Numbered from the stretch's first letter, positions 44,753 through 58,290 are shown. The stretch: DNA of 64,000 bases from Nymphaea colorata (GCF_008831285.2 NW_022204507.1:62001-126000), one strand, 5' to 3'. Translations and numbers: made by a program. Notes: generated by a model from the letters alone, not told the origin.

Positions 44753-46320
44753 TGCCAATATCGTCGTTTGAATCGCACTGCTCAAATATGCCAAAATCAA
44801 TTTTTGCGACCGACAAGTTCGCGGCCAGTTAGTTAATGTTGGTTATTTTGTTTAAAGAATACTATGTTAAAGGTTATTTGCTTTTATTTCATATGCTTAT
44901 TCATTTATACCTTTTTCTGATTCACAAATTGAAGCGATCGAGTGAGCTGCCTAAACGATTCTATTATTTTTTGTTCGATTTCCACCATGAAATATGAACA
45001 CTTAATTAAGTGTGTTGTAGAGCCACGTAACAAATCGGTATGGATTGGTGTGCCTTGCAATCCGAAAATCATCGGTTTCACAAGCATAGAGGAATGCTGA
45101 TGTGCTTGCAGTACTGGTTGAATTTGGATGGATTTTACAATTGCAAAATTCTTATGAATCTTCATGACAGCCGAACGCCTCCGGAACAAAGAAAGAAAAA
45201 AAAAAGTCATAGAGACATACCAATTTAGTATCATAATTCCTATTTAATTATACGAAGAGCAGATTGGGGGAATGAATATGACAAAATTAATGTTGAAATA
45301 TTTAAAATTAGAAAACTTCATTTTGATTGGTAAATGAAAAGAAGTCATGTCCACAGCAGGTATTATAAAACATAACATTGGATTCAATCTGCCAAGAATG
45401 ATGTAATTTAGTTGACGAATATTCGTCAAACCCAAGCCTCAGTTGGGTCTTTTACCTGAAAAATAAAAATTTATTATGATTTGTGTAGGCATTTTCTTTC
45501 TATGCCATGGTTCGCTAATTTTTTAATGTAATTTCTTGTTTTCTCATCACATGTCAACCAATCCATATCATATGTCAAAATCTTTCTACTTACCTTAGTT
45601 TATTTTACCCACAAGTTCAGGTGATCTAACTTTTTAATATTGCAGTAAGTTTCCAGGCCCATATCCACACGATAGAGATCTTGCTCTGACAACTAGAATA
45701 ATAGTCTCTGCCTTGGCAGTGTTTTATATTGGAAAACTGATTAAGCTTCTGTTCCGTGTTTGTTGCTCCCAGGTGGAATCAACAATATCAACAACTAAGA
45801 ATCCAGAGATTATGACTTTAATCATAGAGTTAATCATTTGACTGGGAATCTCATGAATTTGAAGCTAAGTAGTATATTTTTTAAGCAATAGTCGGAATCA
45901 ATTTGGATCATTGCACATTCCCGCAAAAGTTAAGGCTTTTGGAAAAATCCATAATCGCAGGCAGGTTCAGAGGTTGGAAACCGTGTTTCTCTTGCATGAA
46001 CAGTTTTTAAAGAATAAAGAAATAATATTCCAAAATTCAAAGATATACCTTAATTGGAAAAGGGAAAATAGTAACGTCATACCAACGACAAGTTCAAGTG
46101 CATGGGTAGCATCTTTGTGTGACGTGAGTCGAATCAAATAGTGTGTATTCATGGCCTACATACGTTAGTGGTCGATCACAAGCTTGTCTAACACCTCTCC
46201 CTTGCTCAAGGTTTCCTCGTGCTTGAATTTTATTTTCTGTGTTCTGCAATTCATGACTACCACAAGAAAAACACTCTACTAATGCCCAAAAAACATCAGT
46301 CAAAATACGGGAATCTTTTG

Positions 46321-46919
46321 TAATTGATGGCAGAATCTATCAAGCTCATAATGGTTCAAGGGGGCATGTTATCTCTGGGCTAGAAAGTACAATCTTTCTA
46401 GCTATATGTTTATCATGTATACTCTGTCCTGTTATTATTTAGTGGACACAACAAATAACTAGATATATCATTATACATTCAATGCTACCAGATTAAAATG
46501 TGGAACACTGAACAATATACTTGAACACGGAAAGACACAACAAACTTTGAAAAGTTCAGATATCAAAAGATTTACAATGAAATTTGAGCAACACTTGTTT
46601 GTAGAAAATTTGGATCTCGGATAACTTTAATTTCTCTAGATCCAAATCTGAACAATAATTTATGTGGACAAAATCTGTCAGGGTCTCGGTGTCCCAAAAA
46701 ATCCTGTTATCGAAATCATGCTTGCAAAGTAACACGATACTTAAGTGGACTTACTGAGCTTCAATCGCTAAGCATGTTGACCACGAGCATCCCACCTTCA
46801 CTTGATGCACACACTAACTCAACGACTTCACTAGTTCTCAAAGTGAGCACACAAGCACCTTCAGATTCACTTTCACTAACCTGAGACTCAATCCACACCA
46901 GAATGACCAGCACCCCTAC
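46321..46919. other. Between ancient block and copia remnant, no gene seen
   Basis: Would include the 3' side of the copia element (minus orientation). I see no clear LTR for that orientation. A polypurine-like TTCAAGGGGGCATGTTATC at 46352-46370 points the opposite way. Confidence 0.4.
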
Positions 46920-48470
46920 TTGTGAGAAGATGTCTGCACTAGCTGCCCCTTGGTCAATATATGAGCAAGCTGATCTTCTAAAGCAATTTATAACTACATC
47001 TCAACTCTCAGCTTCTTTGCTCTGATATAGTAATGTTGCACTTCTATATGTTTTGTCCGAGCAAAGTAGATGAGATTCTCTCCAAGTCTAATATTACCTT
47101 CAGTATCGCAGTAGAGTCCCACTATATAATCTACATTTGTTTAATGTCTTCCAGCTATGGCATTAGTCAAATACATTTTGGTATTGCTTGAGATGCTGCT
47201 ATATATTCTGTTTCTGTTGAGGACAATGAAACTATTGGTTGTCTTTTGATACACCATGAAATTGCCTCACTTCGAAGACAAAATGTGTATCTAGTAGTCT
47301 ATCTATGAGCCAACAAATCTCAAGCATCATCAGCATCTCAAGGACCGATGACTTGACAAGCTGATCTTTTTCCGTAAAGTATACCATAGTGAGCAGTTTA
47401 TTTAACATACCTTAATATTCATCTCACTGCTTTTAAATGCAGCTTCGAGTCGCATGAATCTACTCATAACACTAACTACATATGCAATGTTTGGTTTTGA
47501 CAATGTTAAGTATATCAAGTTTCCAACCAATTGCTGGCACATAGTGACGTCTTCTAGCTTGTCTTCATCAATTCTGACATAGTACTTATCTCATTTGGTT
47601 TTGAGATAGGTTTGCAATCAAGCATATCATACTTGCAAAGTAAGTCATCAACATATTTCATTTTTACTTAAAAATAGTCCTTTAGATATGTAATCAATTT
47701 TTCATCCAAGGAAATGTCTTAACATTCCCCCAACTCTTTCATTTCAAATCTCATTGTGAGATGTTCACGAATGAGATTATCTTCCTTATTGTCTTCATTA
47801 ATAATTAAATTGTCAACATAAATTAACATAATATTAATCTTTGTACCTCTTGTCTTGATGAAGAGACTGAAATATGCTAAAGCGACTTGGAATCCCTTAA
47901 ACACTAAAAATTCAGTTATGTTTCCATACCATGCTATAGATGCTTGCCTTCCTCAATGTGCAGACATAGTTTGACTTATTTATAGATCTAAATATTTCAA
48001 GCTGTTCCATATAGATTTCATAGTGAAACTCTTGATGCAAAAAGGCATTGTTCAGAACCATTCGCCTTAGCTTCCAAGATTTGGTTGCAACGATAACTAT
48101 CAACACATGTACATATGTGATCTTATCAAAGTCTTTTAAAGTTCAATATCATACTGATATGAAAATCCTTTCGTGATCAGACGAGCCATGTATCTATCAA
48201 TTGAGTCATTTGTCTTTCTTTTTATTTTGTCAACCTACTTGGAGGTAATGGGTTTTACTCTTGCAACTTTAGTACAAGCTCCTAGGTCTTGTTTTACATC
48301 AAACCTTCATCTTGTCTTTCATTGCAGTTTGCCATTTGTCAACATATTTGGATACATTTGTCAACATATAGGATGGCAAAATCTTCATCAACATACTTGG
48401 AATTTGGCTTTTGGACTCTTGTTAATCTTCTTAATGTTGTCGGTGTCTCTTTTTTCTTTTTCTTTCTCTT
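46920..48470 (-). mobile_element. Copia RT and RNase H remnant, fullest copy (unit 3)
   Basis: Minus-strand order: pre-RT/RT start (about 48465-48250), KSWKLRRMVLNNAFLHQEF (48106-48000), catalytic motif changed to YVDN (47809-47820), KLEDVTMCQQLVGNLIYLTL and PNIAYVVSVMSRFM (about 47575-47450), [20 protein letters not shown] (about 47250-47190), and ARTKHIEVQHYYIRAKKLR then a LAHILTKG-like end (about 47065-46950). These are the standard copia RT and RNase H landmarks. The D to N change in the active-site motif plus many stops show it is dead. No convincing LTR, integrase or gag was found on either side. Confidence 0.9.
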
Positions 48471-48962
48471 TACTTGGCATCTGCTGGTATATTAAGTTTG
48501 GATGTGTTGTGGCAAGGCAGTACAATGGGCATCACAGCAAGAGAACACCATGATCAACAGACCTTGGCTTTTGCCCTCTCTCCAATATCTGAGTGTTACA
48601 GTTGGTTGGAAATTGGACCTACATCTCAAGGTGCCGGTGAATGGTAGAACCCTTGAAGAAATGATGGAGAAATTCAAGAGAGGAGAAAGAAAATGTGAAA
48701 AAATGGAAAAAAAGAGATGAAAACAAAAAGTGATTGGATTTTATACTGTCTTAAATGAATTATGAAATCGCACCAAAGAATTACTTCTACATTAGAGTAC
48801 CTTACTCTTTTCATAAGACAAAAATAGGTCCAGAAACGGTGACCCATTCGTCCTAAACAGCGGCCACCAAGTTTGAAGCAAGGTTAGTGATACGTTTTGG
48901 TGTATTGTGAGGTCGCCAAGTAAGTTAAGAGGTCGTTTGACAAGTGTTCCTCCAGATAGAAT

Positions 48963-48980
48963 GGACAAGACGTCTTGTCC
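48963..48980. other. 18-bp perfect palindrome, unit 3 variant
   Basis: GGACAAGACGTCTTGTCC; first and last bases differ from units 1 and 2 in a complementary way. The right flank differs from the other units because of a local rearrangement or conversion (TCCAGTGTTTATTTTAAAG). Confidence 0.9.
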
Positions 48981-51625
48981 AGTGTTTATTTTAAAGTATA
49001 TTCTTTGTTTATTGTTTGATGGTTTTAGGAACAGAACACCATGTTCATTCTGTCCAGTGTTTATTTTCCTTCCTGTTTGTCTTGTCCGTCCTATCTATTA
49101 TGTTGATGTTTGATTTGTGTTTTGTGCATTCTGTATGTTTTGTTCAGTGTTTGCATCATATATAGTCTGTTATGTCCATTGATTGATAACTAGAACACTA
49201 TCATCACAAGACCCATCATTATTTGTACATCAAAGTTATCATATAACACTATCATAGTGAGATTTGCTGAGGCTACAATGCAACTGAATGCATACATTCC
49301 AGTAAAAAAAATCTCAAATCACAAAAACTTCTGTGATAGTGATGTGAAACTTGAATATTAATCTTCAATATTATGTGAATTTTGAAGACAGAGTACAAAG
49401 GATAAACTTTTTCGACGAAAAAAAATGCCCTACTAAACGACAAAATTTTTAATATACAAGCAGAAGAACATAGCTTGTTGAGACAGATAACATCAAAACC
49501 TCAAGACAATGCATGTCTAAACAAAGAAAAGATATTTTTCTTTATTTTCCACCATCAGAACTTGGCTTCTGATTAAACTGCTGCTTCTAAGATCAGGAAG
49601 ATGAGAGATGAACCAGAGACCTTCTTGAACTCTAGTCCCTTCTTTGGTGCAGCACACCTTATCTTAACTGGCCTGTCACACACAATCTGCCATCCACGTA
49701 TGGACGTCACATTCATATTATCAAATCCAACAGACTCACAGTGAGAGAAAGAAAGTAGAAATGAATGCTCAAAGAGTTGCAGCTGGTCCTAGGGACATAG
49801 AGAAATGAATGCTCAAAGAGTTCAGTCAGGAGCCATTGAAGTGTTGTGTTAGAGGAGAGCATTCATGTGGCTCACCCAACAGCCAAAGCTGTATCACCTA
49901 GAGGTGAAAGCCACAACATGCAAAAAGAAGCATCAAAACAAGCAAGAAGACAACCGGCCTCTTTGCATTTTTCCCATCGGGAAAAAAAAATAAAGAGAGT
50001 CACTGTTTGGGAGACTAAAAAATAAAGTGTATTTTGTGGGCTACGCGGTATATTTTGGGAGGTTTACATTACATTCTGATCTACTATGTTACCAAGTCCG
50101 TCTGGTTGAGTTTGAACTAACAGAATTTGCCATGGAACTCAATTTTGGTTTTCTTTTTAATCTGAATTTAGCTTAAGTAGGCAGAAAATATTTCTCTGTG
50201 ATTGATTTAGACTTTTTATGAAACTTCAGTCAACTATCAGTTTCGGATTCAAATTCAGTTATGAAATTACGTACTAAATCTGATCCATTATATACAATAC
50301 GGGCATGAACAGCTCAATGTATATTAGGAATAGCTCATGCACCATTGGTTTCCATCAATTTCTAAGCTAAGTGCTTCATGAGGTCACCTTCATTATCCGT
50401 TTTCAATCAACGACGCATAGAGTCAAGACCCAACAAGAAATCGTTCAACTAAGAGCACGCTATACACACAGACATTTCATCAAACAATTCGAGGGCTAGC
50501 CATGTGGGTATTGGAAAATCAGATGAAAATGTATAGTTTTCACTCAATCCTGCTGCAGATCCAGAGAGGAATACTACAAATGAGTGAGAGAGAAGAAGGA
50601 GAAAATTTGATGATTTTCTCGAAGGTTGCCTCACTTCCAAGTTGGTGTAGGATCACCTCAACAAGTGATGACTCAGCCACTCACGCACAAAATTCTGCTG
50701 CTGCGCCAGGCCCACTTGAAACACTGATGGCGGTGTCACCATTGTCGTGCCAGCGAACGATGCTGATAAGGTCCTTTGATGCGAAGTTTGGAGGAACTTG
50801 AGAATATCAGATGAGTTGGTGGTTTTTGAGGGTGAGGGCATAACGAGTTCCGCTTGTTGTGAGGTGGATGAGAAAGCTATACACTTGCAGTGGCTCTTAC
50901 CTGGAAGAAGCCATGGCAGCGGTTTGCGGACAGAGAAGCTGTAAGGCAGACAAGAAACCGTAGCGGGTTGTAGAGATGGAGAAACATACCTTTGGAAGAC
51001 ACATGAACCCTTGAAGGGGGGTTGGAACGCAGCCTCCAAATGGTGTTACTGCAATAGGAAGAGATGTGAACAAGGGCGGTAGAAGAAGAAGAAGAGTGGA
51101 GAGGCAGTGACCAATGAAAGGAAAGGAAAAGACTCGAGCGTTGAGTGGTCAGCATAGAGTGAGAGTGAAAGAAAGGAATGGAGAAAAGGTGTTTCTAGTG
51201 TTTGGATGACTAATTAATAACGAGGAAAAAAAAGGAGAGCTAATAAGTGTGTTTGGAAAGAAAAGAAAAGAAAAGAATTTTTTAATATAATTCTAACCTC
51301 TCTGGAAATGAAGATTGGAAGGAAAAGGAATTCATTCCTTTTTCCCTTTTCTTGCTTCTCCTTTCCCTAACCATTTTCTTCTCTTTGCTTTTCTTTCATT
51401 TTCCTTCCATCTATTTATTTTCCTTTCTTTCCATCCATTCAAACAATGCCTAAGGGTTTTGAGATCAATCATCTCGAGAAAGGAAAATCGAGGGTGCCGC
51501 TGGCGAGCGTTCCATGGTGTCTATACCCAGCATTTTTGTCTCGAGTTGGTTTTGAGTGCCCAGCGTCCAATGTTTGTGTTGACTAGGTGAAAAACGGAAC
51601 ATCGTGTTCTGTTTCACAGCATTCC

Positions 51626-52715
51626 TGGGGCTTCACAATGAGTCGAGCCAACTCTGGCTCGACTCAAATTCACCCAGAAAAACTCGACTCATTTATAAAT
51701 GAGTCGAGTTCGAGCTCACCCATTAAACTCGAAATGCTAAACGAGTCGAGTTCGAGTTGCAAGAACTCGACTCGTTATTTGAAATAAACTGAATCGTACA
51801 AACCGGTTCGTGAAACCGGTTCACCGGTTTAGGGTTAAAACGAAAGCCAATCTTCCCGTTTTGAATCTCTTCATCTTTTCTTCTGGCTGGTCTTTCTCTT
51901 CTCGTTTTCTTGTCTTCCCTCTTCCGTCGACCACGATAGCCAAACGAGAAGAGGTCACGAGAGACGACCAAGGTCCACGGTACCACCATTTGCCTTTGGT
52001 CATCCGTGTTTAATTTGAAGGGGAAGGCCAAAGGTGTGACACTGCAAATTGCCGAAGGGCAAGCACCAAGCGCGGCAGCCGGCAGCCAGCAGCGGAGTAG
52101 CCGGCAAGGCGGCAGGTGGCATGTCGTGCCAGCGAACATGAATCGTTTCTTGTTTTGCAGGGTTTTCATTTTTTCCCCCCTTTTCAGCGCTTTTGCCTCA
52201 TGCTTCTTGGTCCGATTTTTGTGCTGAAGAACAGAAGAAGTGCCTGGATCTCGCTTGCGTGGTCGGTGCCGCGTGACCTTTGTCCCGGACTCCTGGTTAT
52301 GGTTTATCTTCTCCATTGTTTTTTTTCGTTTATTGCTTTTGTCTTAATTGTGGCTTCCAAATGAGTTCATATTGGGGTGGATGGAGGAGTTTGGCTTCTG
52401 TTTGTTGAATCTTGTGGTGTTTGTTGAATATTGTGGTGTTTTCTAATGACTGTTTTATTTCGTTGTCACTGATCGTACATTCGTTGTTCTGATTTTCTTG
52501 TTTTGCTGTTTTTACATTGTGTAACGATGGAGGAGTTTGGCTTCTGTTCTTTTTTTGTTGTTCATGAGAACACTGAACGAGTTAAGTGAGTCGAGCTGAA
52601 GCTCGACTTTGTGTAATCGAGTCGAGCTTGAGCTTGTGTAAGGGAGCTCGACTCGAGTTTGAGTCAAGCTCGAGCTGGCCAAGCTCGAGCTCGACTCGGC
52701 TTGTGTGCAGCCCTA
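51626..52715. mobile_element. Non-autonomous hAT element (unit 4)
   Basis: Perfect target duplication AGCATTCC at 51618-51625 and 52716-52723. The left TIR has drifted to TGGGGCTTCACAATGAG while the right still ends TGTGCAGCCCTA. Length is 1090 bp with the same subterminal GAGTCGAG clusters. The decayed left TIR suggests it is no longer mobile. Confidence 0.9.
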
Positions 52716-52987
52716 AGCATTCCACCCCATTCTGCAGTGCCTTGTCCTGCTCTTTGGGCAGCTGGCTTAGAGTTAGTTAGGCAAGGGTGATGAGAAAGGA
52801 AGCTACACGAGTTTCAAAGAGAGAGAGAGAGAGTTGGAGGAATGAAGGTGGGAATATAAGTTTGTAGTTGGTTGTTCCATCATTTGACAGGAAGTCAAAG
52901 GTTCCATGTAATCTTGTCTATCTGAGACAAGGGTCTGCTTTCTTTGCTGTTTCATGGTTCTGCATGCCCCACCGAGCTTCAACTTGT

Positions 52988-53104
52988 TCATTGGTGATTT
53001 TTTTTACAGCACAAGAATTTGATGCTCCAAATACTCGTAATGGACATTGGCTGCCTATCAGCCTCATTCATCTGTTTCGTTTAAAGTTATTGATTTTGCA
53101 TTAG
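52988..53104 (+). CDS. Conserved exon-like half of the 66-codon ORF (unit 4 copy)
   Basis: The frame AQEFDAPNTRNGHWLPIS...LILH is open here and continues upstream in a different frame from units 1 and 3, because indels have changed the first half. This pattern, conserved second half and drifting first half, fits an exon following an intron. Unrecognised. Confidence 0.2.
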   Translation, partial: SLVIFFTAQEFDAPNTRNGHWLPISLIHLFRLKLLILH

Positions 53105-53218
53105 TAAAACATATTATGAAATGAAAATTTTATTAGAACATGCTCCCAAATTTTAAACAATTTCACATGTTTTATTTATTTCAAACATCTTACACCTGTC
53201 TCAAACGCTTAGACATTA

Positions 53219-53281
<63 letters not shown>

Positions 53282-53415
53282 TATTTATTTATTTATTTAT
53301 GTAGGCACACACAAAGGACACCCCTGCTACACGCACACACACACACACAGAATATTATAGAAACACACCCTTAAAACACACACACATATATAGATGCCCT
53401 TGCCCTAGTCCCATG

Positions 53416-53632
53416 CTTTTCAAATTTGCTATGCCTGAGCCCGTTGCCCCACACCTGCACTGGTACCTGCGCCCTTGTGACTTGGTGCTTGTTACTTAGA
53501 AGGTTAATGTGCATGTGGCCCACCTGCACTTGCACCTACACACTTGTGCCTTGGTTCGTGTTTCTTAGAAGGCTGATGTGCGTGTGCCCCACCTGCACTT
53601 GCAGCTGCATCCATATTAATTGGTTCATGTTT
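53416..53632 (-). pseudogene. Gly-Ala-Ser repeat exon remnant, unit 4
   Basis: Only the distal repeats remain ([18 protein letters not shown] and GASAGGPHAH). The sequence breaks at about 53632 and joins material equivalent to 27875, removing the proline run, the acceptor and about 1.1 kb beyond. Confidence 0.45.
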
Positions 53633-54917
53633 GCAGAAGTTTGAGAATAGGAGTTTCACAAGTACCACACCCCAAATCATTATCTTCTTCAAATAATTTA
53701 ATATTTTGTTATGCACATGACCTACAAAGGATATTAATAATTGGGAAATCCTGGACACTTGTCAGTTTGCCAAATCATTTTTTGACGCATATTTCTTTCA
53801 ATTGCATGAATATGCATTTGAGATATCAGAGATTGGTTTTCGTTCATTTTTTTAGCACCACATTGTACTCTAAGCCTATTGTGAAATTCTGATGCTCACC
53901 CTCAATTATATGGTGTCTGAAATGAGCCAATATCAAATAAGTCACATTTTAGGGGATGTGGCATAGGCAGATGAGCCATAAGAGCTAGGCTGGTGGATAA
54001 AGGTTCTGAATCCCTGCCCATCCTGGAGACTGGGGAAGGACCAACACGATTTTATGGACTTCAGAAAGTGGGATGTAAATGGTTAGGGATATGCCTTTGA
54101 GTATAGTTGGTAAACTCGTGAATCAGATTCAAATAACTTGAAGATTGGTTTTCACGTCAAAGTGTTGACTCGGTAATTCGGATGGATTAGATTATAAACT
54201 TTTAAACTACATTTTTTCTATAAGTACAGGAAGAAAGTAAGTCTCTCAGGACTCCATGTTTGATTTCTTCCAACTAAAATTGAATGACATGGAATATGAG
54301 TATTTGTACATACTTAGTAACTTAAGAAATAACATTTAAGATTTAGCAATGCATGATGGAATTAGGTGACAATCCAACAGATTCGGCAAGCCCCAACTCA
54401 TGAACTCGTAAATGGATGCAGAAATATTTAGTATTTATTGGAACATGACCCCAATATATGAGAGGGAGTTACATGCATGGCTGTGCATGGCTGTGCATGG
54501 TATACAGATTTTAGGGGATGACAATTGTACCCCTGGCCTAGTTTTGTGAGTGTGTGTCGTGTACATGAACTTATATACAATGCAAATGTGTAAAGACCTG
54601 TGCATATAACCAGCTTCACTAGTAATTATCTCCTTGATTTCGTTCTTCACACCGAGACCCTGTCTAGATATGTTCAGAAATCTATATATATCGATATTTC
54701 GGCAATTTATACTAGCAGAAGATTTATAATGGGTGAAATATGATCATATATGCTTTATTAATTGAAACCTCTCATCTATCTAGTCCCGTGGAAGTTCTTG
54801 TTCATCATTGTCAAGCGAGCACCTGCGTCATGCAGGAAAAGCAAAAATTACAATTTGCAAGATGAAGTACTGAAGCGAGAAGGGAGCGGTGGAAGAATTC
54901 AGATCAATGATGCTTAC

Positions 54918-55081
54918 GTTAGAGGAGGAAATTCAGCGAATAGCTGCATCATTTGCCGCCTATTGCAGACTGAAACCCTGATTTCTCAAACCCCTGTGAC
55001 AAGGATAATGTCGTCCAATGGCTCTATAATGGTTGGATTGTTAACGTCTTAATCCACATGCTCAAAACAGTTAGGACCATT
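54918..55081 (-). pseudogene. Exon-like segment E3, unit 4
   Basis: Same segment with donor AC/GTAAGC intact. A TCA to TAA type change creates a stop after FEHVD, so the frame is broken about one third of the way in. Confidence 0.4.
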
Positions 55082-56139
55082 CTGCTTACGCATATCCAAC
55101 AGTTATCAAACTCCACATATGCGCGTTAACTGAATAGCGATAAACTTGTTCTTTTGGCTGCCAGGTCAACCTATTAACTACGCTGTAAAACAAGCGCTAG
55201 CATGAGATGTTCAGAACAGCAGTATACCGTTTCACAACCTAAACAATAAGTTTCACAATTGAATCCAAAACATTCTACCTCTATTAACTGTGCTTTATTT
55301 ATAGTTAATTTGATGGATGAGAAAGGAAAATATCTATAAATTGAATCCATCCAAGATCATCATCATACTTGTTAGAATATAAGTGGAATAACCATAGCAG
55401 AAAAGGATGAAACAGATGAAGATAGAGAGGGGCTATGTCGAGCTTTCTGAGTCAAACGTAACTGGGACGGAAGTGGTTGGATTTTGCACTTGAGCAAGAT
55501 GGGGTTTATCCTGCCCCTTGTAAAATGGTGTGAATATATCAGGATTTCACTCTTGCATCCAGACTTAGGTGCATAACTATATAAGGTAACTGAGTCCAGT
55601 AAATATATGGATCTCCAACAACTGTTCGACTATCGTCACATACTTTTCTCTAGGGCCTTTCCACTTTCTTGGCTAGTGTGCTATTGAAGATTTACCTACA
55701 CGTACTATAGCTGTTCTTGCTCAAATTGGGTGCGTTTGGGAAATTGTTAACAAAAGCTGATTGTAGCATGCAGAAATATTACTAAAATAAGTAAATATAT
55801 ATATATATCTCTAAATGATGAGTAGCACAACAGGTCCGGCCAGGTTTCATGTATTGACAACATCATCTTGAAGAATATTGTCCTGATGGTATTCAAGAGT
55901 GGTGATCTGGAATTAAGGGTGCCATTGTAGAGGCTAATTTGACCTGTTCTTGTCTTTCCCTCTTCCTCTTATGATTTTCATTTAAGAAATTTGACATTTT
56001 CATGGAACAACTCTCTCTCTATCTGAATCGAAATACCCATACACTCTTATGATTTTCGTTGAAGCAAATTGGCATTTTGAAGGAAGCAAAACAATGCATG
56101 ATTGTTCTTGAGATCCAAATAAAAGTTCGAATCTCTTAC

Positions 56140-56467
56140 CTACAGGTTTCTTGGTGCAGCGAAGGGCATCATTAGCATACTCAATGCATACACAAGGATC
56201 TTTCCTGCAGATATCGTGGTTTTTATTAAAGTGAGCAGTGACTGCAAAACAAGTCCAACCAAAGAAGTAGTTGAACCTATCACTGGTCAAAAACCTTGAA
56301 GAACAAGAAAAAGGAGGAGGAGAACAAGAAAGAAATCATGATGGCAAAGTTGATGAAGATAACGACCTCTGATAATAGCAATCGGAGATACAGATATGAA
56401 ACAGAGCGAGCGGACATATTATGGTACCTGTTAACTCCACCTTATGCCCATCGATCCCGTTATGCAT
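56140..56467 (-). pseudogene. 5' exons E1 and E2, unit 4
   Basis: E1 is 56428-56467 (MHNGIDGHKVELT) and E2 is 56140-56241 (VTAHFNKNHDICRKDPCVCI then EYANDALRCTKKPV). Splice borders are intact here, but E3 of the same unit has a stop and the repeat exon is largely deleted. It is therefore best called a pseudogene fragment. Confidence 0.48.
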
Positions 56468-57587
56468 GGTTGCGTTGAACAATATAGGACCCTTGTTAGA
56501 ATGTTTACGTAAAATCCTTCATGGTAGCTGCTGCCTGTGCAACCACAGCGGTTGTATGTGCACACTTATATAGACGTAGAGTTACACGACAAACTGCTTT
56601 GGACACTAACTTGGTGAATGAAGTCAAGTGTACCACAAAAACTGCGGGCACTTGCTTGTCGAGGGGCCCTTGCCTGGAAGTTTGACATTGTCAAGGAGGC
56701 AAGCTATCCACAGCAGGACAAGTAAGCATGGCCCAGCCTCACTCCTTGAGATCATGCATGAATCTTTCTGTCACTTAAGAAGTTAAGAAATAAAATGCGA
56801 GAAACTTTCAGAAACATTACTTCAATTAATTAAGAATTGGCTATAATTAATGCCTTTTACTTAGAAGCTATGAAGCCAATCAATAGTTAGAAGCATATGA
56901 TCTTTAAATTTGGTTTTTCTAGCAACAGAGTTAAAGTAGTTCTGACAGTGGATCAAAATCGTACTACCTGAACATGATCTGGCTAAATGCGAGGGCATCG
57001 ATTATGAATTAATTTCACATTCATTGGATCTATCTAAAGAACCGGAGTACTTCATTCGATCAAACCAGATCAACAAGCAGGCCAGATTTGGGTGATTATT
57101 TTTTCGGATATCTCATGAGGGTGGATCCGAATAACCTATGTGGCATTTTTTTCCCGTTAATATTTGCTTCTTTTAGGTTATGAGTTTGACACTAGTTTCC
57201 ATTTTCTCGACCTTAGCTAGCGATCTCACACTGACAATTACACATCACAAGTCGCTTGGTTTCGCTACAGCTTGATGGGTTCTGTATATGAACATTCCAT
57301 AATCCGAATGGGTCGAAGAAAAACTTACATTAAGTTGATCATATGTTGGAGTTTAACAGTGTTTTTATAATCTGCAAAAATAATTGGCACTTATAGCATT
57401 AACATTTTATTAGCAGAAAAGTCTGCATTTTTCATAAAAGCAACTTAAATGAAATATGTTTTATACCAGAATAATTTTTTTTTTAAATATTTGTATATTT
57501 ATATTTTTATTTAAAATAATTTTTATAAGAACTTAAGGAGTCTGGTTTTAATCCCTGACCTAACGGTCTGGGATTTGCCAATTACTC

Positions 57588-57589
<2 letters not shown>

Positions 57590-57667
<78 letters not shown>

Positions 57668-57806
57668 GTGTATATATATGTATATATATATATATATGTA
57701 TGTATATCTATATTACATATACATACATATATATATATATGTATATTACATATACATATGTATATGTATATCTATCTATCTATATATATATATATATATA
57801 TATGTA
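57590..57806. repeat. Compound microsatellite A, unit 4
   Basis: About 15 CT units followed by AT with ATGTGT and ACATAC variants. Same flanks as in the other units. Spurious Tyr/Ile frames. Confidence 0.95.
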
Positions 57807-58259
57807 GGTCTCAAGCCATTAAGTCAGGGGCAAAATCAGACAGCCGTTAAGTGCAATGATTATAGTGTATTTTTTGCTATCTAACTTTACATATGTCATC
57901 TTAAGAATAAGCTGATCTCAAACATATATTGCGTGAATCATTTTCTAAAATTTAGTTGAACTGATCATGTATTGAACGGTCTATTTTACATCAAAATTCT
58001 GATGATGGAGAAATCTCTATCTTCCTTATAAACAACTTAATCCAAACCATTTTTCCTATCAAATTAGTTTTTATTAGCATGTTAGGATGTTTTTATTTTG
58101 TTTAAAACATTTTTAGCAACAAATTTAATGGTTTTATTTTTATCCATGACGTAACGGTTTGGGGTCTACCAATTTCCTTCTCTCTCTCTCTGTCTGTCTC
58201 TCTCTGTATATATAAATATATATTTATATATATAAATATATATATTTATATATATATAT

Positions 58260-58290
<31 letters not shown>

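Larger units (their letters stand above)
41570..46320. repeat. Ancient diverged duplicate of the 26150-35200 block
   Basis: Landmarks occur in the same order and orientation as in the array units: CATTAGTAAACCATATTA (41570, compare 26155), TTAGACATTATATATA (41750, compare 26265), the repeat exon (42240-42720), E2/E1 (43771-44064), ACTGTCAGGGAGGC (44283, compare 30912), an (AT)n tract (44682-44748), TTTGAATCGC..CAAATATGCCAAA (44767, compare 32980), ACTTCATTTTGATTGGTAAATGAAA (45315, compare 33607), TTGGCAGTGTTTT (45713, compare 34313). Similarity is much weaker than between the four units. It lacks E3 and the MITE. Confidence 0.78.
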
